This document shows, one piece after another, positions 46,075-57,706 of a DNA stretch of 64,000 nucleotides (positions within the stretch are counted from its first letter, which is position 1; each line of letters opens with the position of its first letter). Below the pieces are notes generated by a model. The model saw nothing but the letters and a program-made list of their open reading frames with translations. It had not been told where the DNA came from and searched no databases. Source of the DNA: Culex pipiens pallens. Its lineage: Eukaryota; Arthropoda; Insecta; Diptera; Culicidae. The stretch is taken from positions 44,269,230 to 44,333,229 of the forward strand of contig NC_068939.1 of the NCBI RefSeq assembly GCF_016801865.2, in the 5' to 3' direction. Both the position numbers and the translations under genes were made by a program.

Positions 46075-47500
46075 TAATCCAGCTGAAACTTTTTTGATGC
46101 CTTCGGTGTGCCCAAAGAAGCCATTTTGCATCATTAGTTTGTCCATATAATTTTCCATACAAATTTGGCAGCTGTCCAATAGCGTGGTTCACGTTTCTAT
46201 GAAAAAGACAAAAGTTGTTATTTTGTCTTGCATCAACCGGAATTTCGTTCTTTTATGTCCCCAGAAGCATTCCTGAAAATTTGAGCCCATTTGGTAAGGT
46301 CTAGGAGCTCCAGTTTTAATTTGAAATTTATATGGGATTTTGATTTATTTTCCATGGGAAACTATCTTTTTTTACATTGTATTAGGATTTTTTTTTATAA
46401 ATCGATGAAATGACTTGATTCTAATAGCAGGAGATAGGTTTTGAACTGGGGAACAACTTTGTAGAACATACCAACATGCTAGGAAGTGACCCTTTAAAGA
46501 TACAGATACTTTTAGATGGTGGCCCACACAGTAAAGCCCCTTCAAAAGCCACCATCTAAAAGTATCTGTATCTTTAAAGGGTCACTTCCTAGCATGTTGG
46601 TATGTTCTACAAAGTTATTCCCCAGTTCAAAACCTATCTCCTACTATAAGAATCAAGTCATTTCATCGATTTATAAAAAAAAATCCTAATACAATGTAAA
46701 AAAGGATAGTTTCCCATGGAAAATAAATCAAAATCCCATATAAATTTCAAATTAAAACTGGAGCTCCTAGACCTTACCAAATGGGCTCAAATTTTCAGGA
46801 ATGCTTCTGGGGACATAAAAGAACGAAATTCCGGTTGATGCAAGACAAAATAACAACTTTTGTCTTTTTCATAGAAACGTGAACCACGCTACTGTCCAAA
46901 CGAAAATGATGTATGAAAATTCAAAAATCTGTATCTTTTGAAGGAATTTTTCGATCGACTTGGTGTCTTCGGCAAAGTTGTAGGTATGGATAAGGACTAC
47001 ACTGAAAAAAATGATACAAGGTTAAAAAAATGGTGATTTTTAATTTAACTTTCAGTCACTAAAATTTGATTTGCAAAAAAACACTATTTTTATTATTTTT
47101 TATATGTTTTAGGGGACATAAAATGCCAACTTTTCAGAAATTTCCAGGTTTGCTAAAAATCTTTGACCGAGTTATGAATTTTCGATTCAACACTATTTTT
47201 TTCAAAAAATCGAAATATTGGTCGCAAAATTTTTTCAACTTCATTTTTCGATATAAAATCTTATTTGCAATCAGAAAGTACTTTAGTGAAATTTTCATAA
47301 AGTGCACCGTTTTCAAGTTATAGCCATATTTAGGATTTTTTTTAATAGTCGCAGTTTGCCATTTATTTAATTTAGTGCACATGTCTGTCCACTTTTAAAA
47401 AAAATATTTTTGAAAAGCTAAATTCTCTATATTTTGCTTTTTTGAACTTTGTTGATACAACCATTAGTTGCTGAGATATTGCCATGCAAAGGTTTAAAAA
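46075..47500 (+). repeat. dispersed repeat family R, copy 3
   Basis: Same kernel order as copy 1 (GGTGTGCCCAAAGAAGCC ... TTCAAGTTATAGCCAT ... TTGAACTTTGTTGATACAAC). Split at GCAGCTGTCCAA by a 712-bp palindrome. Confidence 0.75.
46180..46891. mobile_element. hAT-type 712-bp near-perfect palindrome
   Basis: Ends TAGCGTGGTTCACGTTTC and GAAACGTGAACCACGCTA. Exact 8-bp duplication CTGTCCAA at 46172-46179 and 46892-46899; joining the flanks restores the family-R word. Arms of about 330 bp differ at only a few bases, around a short centre near 46530-46545 (CACACAGTAAAGCC). Confidence 0.92.
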
Positions 47501-47509
47501 TGTCATATT

Positions 47510-48500
47510 TTTTCGATTGCAACTTCTAGAAGTTAATTCAAAAGAACTCAAGTGTTAAATAATTTTACAGAAAACAAAACAAAAAAGCATCTGCTCATAT
47601 TTTTTCCAAAATAATGAGCTTAGAGTTTTATTTTAAATTAAAATATTTAATTTCACTTAACCTTCGATGTCTTGACGCTATCAAGTTTGGGTTTGACAAA
47701 TGCTAAATAAAAATTGACGAACTGTCAGAAAGGTATAATAATTAAACTGCATTGATTAATGAACTAAACAGCTTGTAAGTAGCTAATAGACATCAAAACA
47801 AAACTTATCTCAAATAAGTTAATCGATTTTCCCTTCATTTATAATTACCCCCGTTAGGAGAGGAGTGAGGAAGAATTTTCCAAGTAAGCTGTTACCCCTC
47901 CCCCTGCAAATAGTTTCACACAGGTAGCTCTATTATTATTACGACGAGGGGCGCGGAAACCGATAGAGGCAACTTTTGACGCATACACGTACGTGTACTG
48001 TAATTACTGTGTATTGCTGCTACTTTTAAGTACCCGCCACTAATAAGTTGTAATTACAATTTTCGACGTTACGAACTTTGAGTCGATTTCCGCTCTCCTC
48101 TATTCAGAACGCTGGTATAGCTGGTAGTTGCTACCGGTTGCTTTCGATTGGGAAATTGTTCTACATGTCTAAGGTTTCCAATTAAAGCCAAATGAATGGG
48201 AAAGCAACAACTTTCCCATAGTTTTAATGAACTGGGGTGGTTCTCATTTTTCGATTTTCGAAGCAATCGTTGGAGGAGATAGAACCACCATGCCTTCTCG
48301 AATGCATAGTTGCAGTTTCGCGTTGCGTTGATGTAACAGTACCTAGAAGCGCGGAGAATCCTGTCCAAATCGGGGAAGAATACTCCCGGTAATGGTCCGC
48401 TGGGAACGTGGTTAATATTTCAGCGACCCTAAGCAACAGTTGCCATAGTCGTCACTGAAATATATTCGCGTTTGTACACAATATCGTAGGACTTTAGTGC
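47510..48500. other. upstream region of gene 2, GC-richer from 47850
   Basis: No repeat recognised. Minus-strand frames at 48069-48436 have no recognisable protein and overlap each other, so I do not call them genes. Confidence 0.35.
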
Positions 48501-48535
48501 TATAAGTTTCCTTTGACGACTGCCTCTATTCAGTG
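48501..48535 (+). promoter_or_regulatory. candidate core promoter (TATA + Inr) upstream of gene 2
   Basis: TATAAG at 48501 and the arthropod initiator TCAGTG at 48530-48535 (predicted +1 at A48532), 31 bp apart. The leader to the ATG at 49018 would be about 490 nt and contains several upstream ATGs, so a leader intron or another start site is possible. Confidence 0.5.
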
Positions 48536-49017
48536 AGCGAAGAAGTTTCAACTCTATTCAAAGAGCAGTGTAACAGGCGAGTGCAAAGTGCCAAAAAGTT
48601 TCCAGACAGCATCATGCTTTAATTATTCAAATTGGAGTCATTTTACAGTAGTAAAAGTTGGAGCGCGCGTTGGCGTTTCTTCGGCGATGTTGAATGACTT
48701 GGCGTTATTCTCGGCTGAAGTGTGCAGCGCTTCTTGTCTAATGAGAGCATCTCGTTTTTTGACATGGTTGTGACACGTGAAATTGAAATGATTGTAATTA
48801 ATTATATGTTCAATGTACAAAATCTCAAAATACAAACATTCGCTTGCACTCATTTCATCTTACACGCAAGAGTGAGTTACCCTATCAAGAGTCAAAACAT
48901 CGAACAAAGAATTCATCGAATAAAACAATAGGTGTTCAGTTTTGTGACAGCTCAATTGTGTACAAATATTCTTAAATTGTGTGTTGCATGTCAAGATCGT
49001 AAAAATATTGTAATAAA

Positions 49018-49509
49018 ATGGTAAGCAATTCTTCAAGTTTAAAATCATAGTGACTAATTACCTTTTACAATCAGGACCTCACCACCACAAATTACAAACC
49101 CCGCGAAGACGAAACCATCTATGGTCAAAACTCCCTCGAACCTGCCCCCGTACCGTCACTGCAGGAGTTCCTGGGCCAAACGTACCGCATCTTGTACGGA
49201 GACGAGTACCATCCGAACTACGACCGTCAGCTGCGGAAGTTTGTGACGCACCTGGTGGAAGTGCCGCCGGACACCGAGCAGGACGATGATGACGAGCTGG
49301 AGGACGAGTTCCAGCTGACGATCGACGAGGACAACCGGGTTGAGCTGGTTATTGATGTGAAAGTTTTGTTTGGCGAAGAAATTGGGGAAGAAATGAATGC
49401 AAAAGATCGCGCCGAGCTGGAAACGTCCAGTTTGATACAGCAAATTCACGTTATTTTGTATGAAAGTGAGAAGAAAGGTGAAATTGAAGAAGATGTTCGG
49501 GAAGAATGA
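49018..49509 (+). CDS. small acidic protein of unknown function, two exons, paralogue of the 35-kb gene
   Basis: Spliced as 49018-49020 joined to 49075-49509, 145 aa. The first coding exon is only the ATG (context AAAATGG); the intron is 49021-49074 with GTAAGC...TTTTACAATCAG. The protein begins MDLTTTNYKPRED. It has PVPSLQEFLGQTYRILYGDE (26-45), an Asp/Glu run, ELEDEFQLTIDEDNRVEL near 78-95, and a charged, probably helical C-terminus rich in Glu/Lys. No signal peptide or membrane segment. The PVP(S/T)L..E and DEF.L.IDE blocks match the protein at 35090 in order. GC content is clearly above the flanks and the frame stays open through the whole exon, supporting real coding. AATAAA lies 89 nt after the stop. 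Family not recognised; function unknown. Confidence 0.72.
49021..49074 (+). other. 54-nt intron directly after the start codon of gene 2
   Basis: GTAAGC donor and a TTTTACAATCAG acceptor. Without splicing the frame after ATG GTA AGC would not join the long downstream frame. Size is typical of short dipteran introns. Confidence 0.65.
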
Positions 49510-49597
49510 AAATTGTAATTTTTGTTTATTTATTGTGTGTAGTTAACTGTTTATTTTGCTGAGCAAATTTGTGCTGTAGTTCTATGTTTTTGTAACG

Positions 49598-49603
49598 AAT
49601 AAA
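49598..49603 (+). terminator. polyadenylation signal of gene 2
   Basis: AATAAA 89 nt downstream of the stop codon. Confidence 0.6.
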
Positions 49604-49609
49604 TAATTA

Positions 49610-50430
49610 AAAACTATATGAGTTGACTAGCGTCAGTTGCTCGAGAAAGTTTCATTTCTTGGAATTTACTCATCACAAAACGTTTCAAGTTCCAAGCTTA
49701 GTAGAAAGAGGCGCCTTGCTAGCTAATCTTCTACAAACGTTCGAAGAAAGAGCAAACTTGATGGATCTTCATCTCAGTTGTGTCGCTAGGATTCAGAAAA
49801 ACCATTCAAAATCGCGAATAGTTCATATATATTTAAAAAAGTGTAATTTTATCTTTTGACAAGTTGACGAGCTTTTCAAAAGATTTCCAGCTGTATTATT
49901 TTTTGTAATTTTTTATTTGGTTATTGGTTTCTCCACGAAAGTCTCCACACACATTCAGCGTCTGTTCATACAAAAGTAATAGGATGGAAATAGTCAAAGT
50001 AGGGGAACAGCATCTAATTCCAGCGTGTCTCTAATGTTGGCAGGTCAGAACTTTGACATTCAATTAAAGCCAATTAAAAGCGTTTTCAACTGAAATCGAG
50101 TGATAAATAGCTCAATAAGAAGTGAGCAAGCAAGTTTCTATAAAAAGTTTTTCAAAATTAGTTGCTTAAGTAGTGAAAGATAGAAAATTGGATGGAATTA
50201 GGAGCGAGAGCTTAACCTGCCAAACATACGAGAATTTACCCTAGCTCTGGCATAAATCGTGGAGAATTGAAAGGTTGAAGAATGTTTATGCCCCCGCCAC
50301 TAGTCGGGGATCTATCTAAAACATAGCCAAAAATCATTTTGTAAACCAATTTTCAGTTCTCTAGAACTTTGCAAAAATGAAACTGATTTTAAATTTTAAT
50401 ATTTTTTTTATTTGTATGAAACTTTGCCCA
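49610..50430. other. non-coding stretch
   Basis: AT-rich, no gene or bounded repeat recognised. Confidence 0.35.
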
Positions 50431-50507
50431 TCGATTCCTTATATCCAAATAAGCCGTTTTGCATCATTAACTTTTTCATGAAGAGTCTCCACTCCAATTT
50501 TGGCGCT

Positions 50508-50899
50508 ATAACCACGGCAAATAGTGCCCAGGGCATTCGTGAAAATACAATGTCCCATCCCAGAAGGTCCCGGAGTACCAAACCTTCTTAGCATGGTGCT
50601 CCCAACGAATACAACCAAATCTCGGAGCGTATGGTGGTGTGTCCCCACGCTTCTTCCTCCCCTGTCGATTCAGAATTGTGTTGTTGCTCAAACTCAACCC
50701 AATTACGAGTCATTTCTGCGAAACGACTTTACGCAGTAGGCCTGGCCGCTCTAACGCTTGTGATGTTTCAATGCAATGGCACACTACAAATGTTAATAAA
50801 TGACAAGAAGAGTGCTAGACGTCATCTAACCTAAGGCACTCTCCAGGATCCCTTCGAAAGATTGGCTGCGCTAGGGTCTGATTAGATTAGATTAGATTA
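50508..50899 (+). mobile_element. short retroposon with (ATTAG)n tail
   Basis: 392 bp between two 28-bp imperfect duplications (50480-50507 and 50900-50927, both starting GAAGAGTCTC and ending GGCGCT/GGGGCT). GC-richer than its flanks and ends in (ATTAG)4. A long duplication plus a simple-repeat tail identifies a non-LTR product, either a SINE or the 3' end of a LINE of the I/LOA/R1 type. It landed in a diverged family-R relative. Confidence 0.8.
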
Positions 50900-51299
50900 G
50901 AAGAGTCTCAACTCAAATGTTGGGGCTGCCCATAGAAAAGTAGTGAATTTCTGATCAAATTGAGATTTTCGGCAAAGTTGAGGGTTATAATCGGACTATT
51001 CAGCAAAAATAAGTTAAACTATAAAAAAATAACATTTTAATATTAATTCAAATTTGACAAACTTTCCCTCTTTCGATCTTTTTTTCATTTTTTGATAGGA
51101 CAAAAAGTAACAACTTTTGTGTTTTTGGATAAGATTTTTTTAAGAATATTTTTTTTAGAGTTAGAAAAAACATGAAATTTTAAAATGAAAATTTTGTTCT
51201 AAATCAAAAAATAACCCTTCTGGGTCAATGTAGATTCGAAAAGCACATTAAATTTCCCATAAAATGACATGTTCCAAAAAATTTTACAGTCGAGTAACG

Positions 51300-51645
51300 G
51301 AAAATGGGAGAATTTTTAAAACTTTTTTAGTGTTTTTTCGATGAAAAATACGTTTTTTCGGAATTCTGAGTACGCCATCAAATCGGGCGTCTAATTTGAC
51401 ATTAAAGTCCCTTTGACACCAAATTTCTATCTCATCACCGTTTCCGGCTGCAAATTATTGAAAAACACCTCTTTTTTCGCATGTTCAAAAATGGAAGGGG
51501 TCGTACCGCCCCTCCGTCACGAGATATCAAAAAACGGACCTCGGATTCGTGATCAGGAACAAAAGTTACCCCTTAGGACAAAGTTTCACGCAAATCGAAG
51601 AGGGGTCGGTGCAACTTTTCCCGATTTCGTGTGAGTTACCCATAT
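51300..51645 (+). repeat. dispersed repeat S, copy 2
   Basis: Matches 43142-43420 in reverse complement. The frames here are not conserved between the copies, so it is non-coding. Confidence 0.7.
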
Positions 51646-51649
51646 GCAT

Positions 51650-52850
51650 ACAAAAATAATTGAAAAATAATATTTAGTCTCAAAATTGAACTCCAAATCA
51701 AAAAGTAGTTTTGTAAAATATTGCAAAAGTGCACTGTTTTTTGAGTCATAGCCAATTTTAGGTTCAAACAAAATTATCTTTTATAATTTTTAAAAAAAGT
51801 TTCCATCCTTGTTCATTCCTGGAAAAAAAGAAATGCGGAGAAAACAGTTTTCTGTTTAAAATTTGTTGATTAACCTTTTTTTGTATGGCCTAGCCAAAAA
51901 ATAGTTTTTTTGCAATTCCGTCTTGAAACTATTTACTTTTCCTGTCATTCTTGAACGACGAAATAGCTTACTTTTCTGTACCAAAAATAACAGAATCGAA
52001 TAGCAACACTTTTCAAAATAAATGCTGAAAAGTTCTACTTTTCAGCACTCAAATGAGTGCTTGATTTTTTCAGCACTCTGCGTATTTATCCAACTCGGTA
52101 AACCTCGTTGGATAAATGTACGACTCGTGCTGAAAAAATCCTCTTTTTGCAACTTGTTGCATAAACTACTATTTTCATGTCCCAATCGAAGGTATCTTGG
52201 AAACATTGATCAGATTTTCAATTTAAAAAAGTAGATTTTTATGTGAAATTTTATTAAGTCCTTGAATCCTTAAAACATACATTTCAAAAGTGCTTAGATG
52301 AAATTCTTTGATTTTCTAGTGTATTCATAGTACTTTTCGATGGACAGCCTATTTTTTTTTTTTTTTTTTTTTGGGAACTTGTTTGCAAAATGGCTTAATT
52401 TGACATAAGGAATCAAAAGACAATGTTTCATACAGCTACAAAAATACATTGAAAAGTCGATTTGTGAAATTCATCATGTTCAAAAAGCTTTTAAAAGCAG
52501 AACTTAAATTTGTTTTTGGAAGATTTTAAGTTTGATGATTCTTATTCACGTGATCTGACCAAAATGAAACATGAAAACTTGTCAACTTTTACCCGTTATT
52601 CAAACGAATTTTTAGTACTTATCAATGTAAAAGTTATAATGCAGTAGTTGTTGTCCTAAACTATGTTTCACCGCAGTTAAAACTCTAAAAACACAAAATA
52701 GGAAAAAGTTTGTAGAACGGGAAATTGTGCTAGAATAAAAAAAATACACATTTAAAAATACTAAAAATTTTAAAAGGAACAAAATTTCTGTAGAACAAAA
52801 GATACCAAGCAAAAAATAAAATAAAATTCTCGAAAAACAAACATCTCGAC
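51650..52850. other. AT-rich non-coding stretch
   Basis: Contains a T run (52352-52371) and TTCAGCACTCAAATGAGTGC-like short inverted words near 52040. No gene. Confidence 0.35.
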
Positions 52851-53354
52851 GCCGTCGTGCTATCTAGTCGCACCCGCCATTTCGACGTTTCGAGAAAAAC
52901 GCGTTTAATGTTTGACCTTGAATAAACAAAAACAAAAGCACGCAACGTAAACAATAACAAACACGTTTTATTTGGCTGACCAATCTGTGCATTGTCCCAA
53001 AGTTTGATTGAAGTTGGTTGCTGGAATCACGAGTTATAATTACAAATGTTTACGATAGTCTAACTTGTACGTGCGTCAAACGCGATCTGACCTGAAATCC
53101 CTTTGGTCAATTGTCGCACTTACATCAATTTTCAGGGAGTTACAAGATAGCACGACAAGATTTAAACTACTTTCATATGTTAAAGTGACAAAAATGCACG
53201 GAGTTTTTTTTTCGGAATTCGTTGAATATCTCTGGATTGAAATCAATTTTGGGGATCTGTGAAGGTCAAAAGGTGAGGCAATGTGAGCTGCACAAAATGG
53301 CGTTCTCAACTCAGTTTGGCCCAAAATGCACGTACGACAAGTTAGCACGACGGC
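52851..53354 (+). mobile_element. MITE family G, free-standing full copy
   Basis: 504 bp. GCCGTCGTGCTATCTAGTCG at the left; CGACAAGTTAGCACGACGGC at the right. The outer 12 bp are a perfect inverted repeat. Outside any foldback element, so it defines the MITE's own ends. Target duplication not clear. Confidence 0.8.
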
Positions 53355-53359
53355 AACGA

Positions 53360-55249
53360 TTTGGTAAATAAATTCAAATAGCACATTATAAATCCGTAAT
53401 TCCTAAGAAACACAGTGTCAATTAAAATCATCCGGGCCTTAAAACATACAAATTTGACGCCACTTTTTTAAAAACACTATTCAGAAAAGTGAAAAAATAC
53501 TACACGGACATTGTGTACATGATTATAAATTTGAATCTTGAAACAAGCCTAAGCAACTGGAAAAAATTAAACATGAATTGTAAATTGATCAATGTCACCC
53601 GGAGCTACGGTACTTAACTGAACTTTTCAAAGCTTTTAGAAACTTGGGGCATTGATTTTGTTGTTAATTAATTTGGGAACTGTCTTTCTAAAATCGTTAG
53701 TGCTATATATCAGAAGGCCACAACCAATCGTGAGCGACAATGATTCGCAAGCTGCCAGCAATTCAAGAATGAGTGTAAAGTTAACAAATCTAGCAAATAG
53801 ATTGCATTCTGTCCAAAAATTCGCATGGATTTCCACCGAAGGAAAATTTCTCCAAAGTTTGATGCTCGTGCACGGGCGTAATTCCAGCAGTGAAACACTT
53901 TCATTTCTCCTGTTACGTCCCAAATTAAACACATGTCAAGGTTTCAATTAGGGGATTTACCCGGTTGTCATATTTGTTTATGTGGGTTGGAAAAAGTGGT
54001 GCAGGATTAGGAAAGCAGTAACAAGGATGGTGGCGGCACAAAAACTTGAACTTTTAAACAGCTAGAGACAAAGCACGCCCGCCCAAAACTTGCTCTAGCT
54101 CTAATTCAACCCCCCCGTTCGTTGGAAGCTGGGTTGCTCGACCCGAATAGTACGAGCTGAGTTACACAAGTGGCTCTTTTCAAAGCTACCCCCCACAGAT
54201 GGCACGTGTGTATGCGTGTAGATTTCTGGGAAAATGTCACTCATTCTAACTTGGGATGAAATTCCAGTGACAAAAAAAGCGTCCGGGGTTTTCTGGAAGG
54301 ATTTGCAAATTAATGTCAGATTTTAATCTTTTATAAGCATAATTAATTTCAATTTTGAGATATTATGTCACCCTTGTCACACTAGCAAAGAAGCACACGA
54401 TTGTGTATGAGTTCAAATTGTAGTTTTTACTTAATTTTCTCAAAATGTGTAAGACTAGATTTGTGTACCTCGCTGTGATATTGTTAAGACTTATTTTTTC
54501 TTGTAATTTTTGCAGGTAATTCAAAATCAACTCCAAAAGCTCATTTTTCATCCAATTCTAAACTAAGCAAATTGCATAAGGAAGTAACTTTCTATATAAC
54601 TCTCCTCAAACGCTTAATCATTTCCCATTTTCCCTGAAGCATTTGCCGCCACTGAAAGAAACTCTTGACTCGTTCTTGTTGCTTTCCCATAACTAAAAAA
54701 AACTAACGCCCTTTTGCACTTCCTTCGGGGTGGTTGCACTTGATGTCGGGGGTTGAGTTGGGTGGAAAAACTGCGGAGGCTGCAAGTGAAAAGTTAAACG
54801 AACAAATAATTCACGAATTAGAAATGCACAAGACATCTTGGGATAGACGCGGCAGCAGCAGTAGGTAGTGGAGTAGTGGCAGCCACCAGACTAGTTGTTG
54901 ATCTTTTAAGCTCCCCACACTGGTGGAGTGGTGCAGTTTGTGGGTGGTAGAAGACATTGAATGATGCAATAATGGGAAGGTGGGGGCGGAACTGAGCCTT
55001 CTAGCGTCTTGAGATGGCGGAAAACTTCTAGTTGGACGTTGTGAGTTGTGGTGACTTTGATTAAGAAAAGAATTTTAATTTAACACAATATGTTATAAAT
55101 TACATCATAATCTTATTAATTTTCTTTCATCTTGTCTCACATCGAAATTTAAAACATAATACATATAAACAATAAAAAGCAACTTGTACAATGAAAAATT
55201 ACTAAATAAGTGAACTTAATAAAAATTATAAATAAACATTATATAATTA
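53360..55249. other. non-coding, partly GC-richer stretch
   Basis: 53950-55040 looks single copy and moderately GC-rich. The overlapping frames at 53636-53951 on both strands have no recognisable protein. No gene supported. Confidence 0.35.
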
Positions 55250-55272
55250 TTTAAAATTCAAGTGGCAAGGTA

Positions 55273-55348
55273 GGAGCAGCTGTGGCTGAATGGTTACAGT
55301 GTTCGCTTTGTAAGCGAATGGTTCTGGGTTCGATTCCCATCTGCTCCC
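55273..55348 (+). tRNA. tRNA-Thr(TGT)-like SINE head (not a functional tRNA)
   Basis: Acceptor GGAGCAG pairs with CTGCTCC, anticodon stem TTCGC/GCGAA with loop TTTGTAA (anticodon TGT), A box TGGCTGAATGG, B box GGTTCGATTCC. Three extra bases lie between acceptor and D arm, and one T-stem pair is lost, so it is a retroposon head. Confidence 0.75.
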
Positions 55349-55407
55349 ATCGAGAAAGTTAAGGACATAGAAGTACTTGAAATGCTGAATATGAACGAAA
55401 AATCAAA

Positions 55408-55483
55408 GTCGCTGGAGGCGGGGTTCGAACCTTCGTCCTTTGGATTGGTAAGCAAAAATGCTAACCACTAGGCCATGGCGACT
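55408..55483 (-). tRNA. second tRNA-like sequence, opposite strand, inside the SINE
   Basis: On the minus strand: A box TGGCCTAGTGG, B box GGTTCGAACCC, 5-bp acceptor GTCGC/GCGAC. The anticodon arm is not well formed and two T-stem pairs are lost, so identity is not assigned. It faces the plus-strand head 60 bp away. Confidence 0.65.
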
Positions 55484-56274
55484 TGGTGAGCCTAAACTGG
55501 AATTAGGAATACTGTTACAACCAACCCGCAATGCCTTTCAAGGTGTATCCTAGGGTTCTACCTCTCCTACTAACATTGAGTCCAAAACCTCCCTACAAAC
55601 ATCTATACCACTAAGGTGACGTAGGGGTCCTTGCGCACTTTAGATAGGTGTTTACTAACGATCCTTCCCATTCCTGAGGATAGCTTGGACCCGGCCAGGA
55701 CCCCCTTATGCCCTGGGCTGTATTACACACTCATCAAAAGATGAAGACATGGTATCTCCCGTGTTGGATTATTGTTCCGGATGAGGGTCTAATACAGCCA
55801 TACCAAACAGTGGGATAAGCGTTGTGGAGCCTTCCGGTGGTGGGGCGTCCTCCAAATGCTAATGCTAATGCTAATGCTAATTTAAAATTCAAGTGGCAAG
55901 GAAATTGAAACATTTTTCATTTCCAGATTCCGATAACTTTTATCTAATCCCTTGAAATATTTCTCTTTTAAACAGTGCAAATCAATGTCAGAATGAATCT
56001 TTGATTTTTTTTTAGATTTCCACACCCTTCTCCCTCCTCCCTCCCTTATATCAGCCCGAAAAATCAGGTGGCAAAAATATTTTTTTCAATACACTTCAAA
56101 ATTTCAATGAAAATTCAAGTGCAATCAGCTGAAATCAATTTAAAACACATAACCTTGCATTTGGAACCAATTTTAGCACGTTTGGGGTTATTCAAAAATC
56201 TTTAGATTTTTTGAAATTTTCGATATAGATCAGTTTTCTACGAAATTGGTCTTTTTTTTATTAATTTTATTTTT

Positions 56275-57040
56275 TGCTGAAACTTATATGGTGCCTTCGG
56301 TATGCCCAAAGAAGCCATTTTGCGTCATTAGTTTGTCCATATAGTGTTCCATACAAATTTGGCAGCTCTCCATACAAAAATGATATACGATCATTCAAAA
56401 ACCTGTATCTTTTGAAGGATTTTTTTGATCGGCAAAGTTGTAGGTATGAATAAGGACTACACTGAAAAAAAATGATACACGATAAAAAAAATTGGTGATT
56501 TTTAATTTCACTTTTTGTCACTAAAACTTGATTTGGGGCAAATAATCTTCGAACGAGTTATGAATTTTTTTGTGCACCTTTTTCAAGTTATAGCCATTTT
56601 AAGGTAACTTTTTTAAAATTAATCTCAGTTATTCATTTTTAAAAATTAGTGCCCATGTTCGCCGAACTTTGAATATTTTTGAAAAGCTGAGAAAATTCTC
56701 TATATTTTGCTTTTTTGAACTTTGTTGATATGACCTTTAGTTGATGAGATATTGTCATGCAAAGGATTAAAAACATAAAAATTGATGTTTTCTCAGTTTC
56801 ACCCAAATAACCCACCATTTTCTAATGTCGATATCTCAGCAACTAATGGTCCGATTTTCAATGTTCAAATATCAAACATTCGTGAAATTTTCCGATTTTT
56901 TCGAAAACAATATTTTTAAAAAAATTAATCAAGACTAACATTTCAAAAGGGCAAAACATTCAATTTTACGCCCTTATAAAAAGTTAGTCTTGATTTAAAC
57001 ATTTTGAAAATATTGTTTTCGAAAAGATCGGAAAATTTCA
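56275..57040 (+). repeat. dispersed repeat family R, copy 4 (uninterrupted)
   Basis: Same kernel order as the other copies, uninterrupted. At about 56803-56830 it contains CACCCAAATAACCCACC, the unfilled counterpart of the site where foldback copy 1 inserted. It ends in an inverted TTTTCGAAAACAATATTTTT pair. Confidence 0.8.
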
Positions 57041-57480
57041 TTCAATCCAAAGAAACATTTGGCAAAGAAATCAAAACCTGTTGCTAAATTATTTGTATAC
57101 TTAAAAACCAGATAAAATTAAAAAAAATGATCAAAGTGTTTGCATTTATTAAGAAATTTAATAGTTTTTAAATAAAGTTCGATTCGAGTGTTTTGTTTAT
57201 TTTTTCCTATTATTTTTTGTTTCAAATTTGTTGTTGATAAAAATTTCAAAGTTTTCTTATTTTGAACATTGTTAATCCAACCTTTCTTGGCTTAGTTATT
57301 AGTTTCACAAAAAATGATGGTTTATTTTGTAAGTATTACTAATTTGGCTTGTTTTATTTAAATTAAAGAAAATTATCCTAAAACTTATTTAAAAAAAAAC
57401 TCTTTTGAAATATATGTCGTGACTTGTATTTCAGTAACGAAAAAAATTATACAAAAAAGTTCAAAAACAAAAATAGACAA

Positions 57481-57706
57481 CACAGAAAAAAAATGATGGT
57501 AATATTCATCAGGAAATGGTGACAGATTTTGTGGCAAAATAAATGATAAATTTTACCTTAGAAAATGATGAATTTTCATCAGTTTTTGATGAATATTCAT
57601 CAGGTTTACATTTTTACACATTTTTTAAGTAATATTACACAAATAAAGAGGTAATATTCAACCTACCAAATTTTCAACATTCTAAAATTCAACTTTTTTT
57701 TCTGTG
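57481..57706 (+). mobile_element. MITE family H, inverted copy
   Basis: 226 bp, CACAGAAAAAAAATGATGG to TTTTTTTTCTGTG, close match to 17518-17742 in reverse. Flanks do not show a clear TA here. Confidence 0.8.

Larger units (their letters stand above)
55271..55880 (+). mobile_element. 610-bp SINE with two opposed tRNA-like regions and (AATGCT)n tail
   Basis: Flanked by an exact 21-bp duplication (55250-55270 and 55881-55901, starting TTTAAAATTC and ending GTGGCAAGG). It starts with a plus-strand tRNA-Thr(TGT)-like head, has a second tRNA-like sequence on the minus strand, an unrelated body, and ends in (AATGCT)4. Pol III head, long duplication and short-repeat tail are SINE hallmarks. The tail type suggests mobilisation by a LINE with the same 3' end. 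Confidence 0.9.

Noticed and set aside
48069..48436. Two overlapping minus-strand frames upstream of gene 2
   Set aside because: No recognisable domain, no poly(A) or splice context; may be decayed repeat or promoter-proximal DNA.
53636..53951. Frames of 74-99 codons on both strands
   Set aside because: Mutually overlapping and without features; no downstream polyadenylation signal at a sensible distance.
55273..55348. Functional tRNA-Thr(TGT) gene
   Set aside because: Three extra bases before the D arm, a lost T-stem pair, and location at the exact 5' end of a duplication-flanked retroposon.
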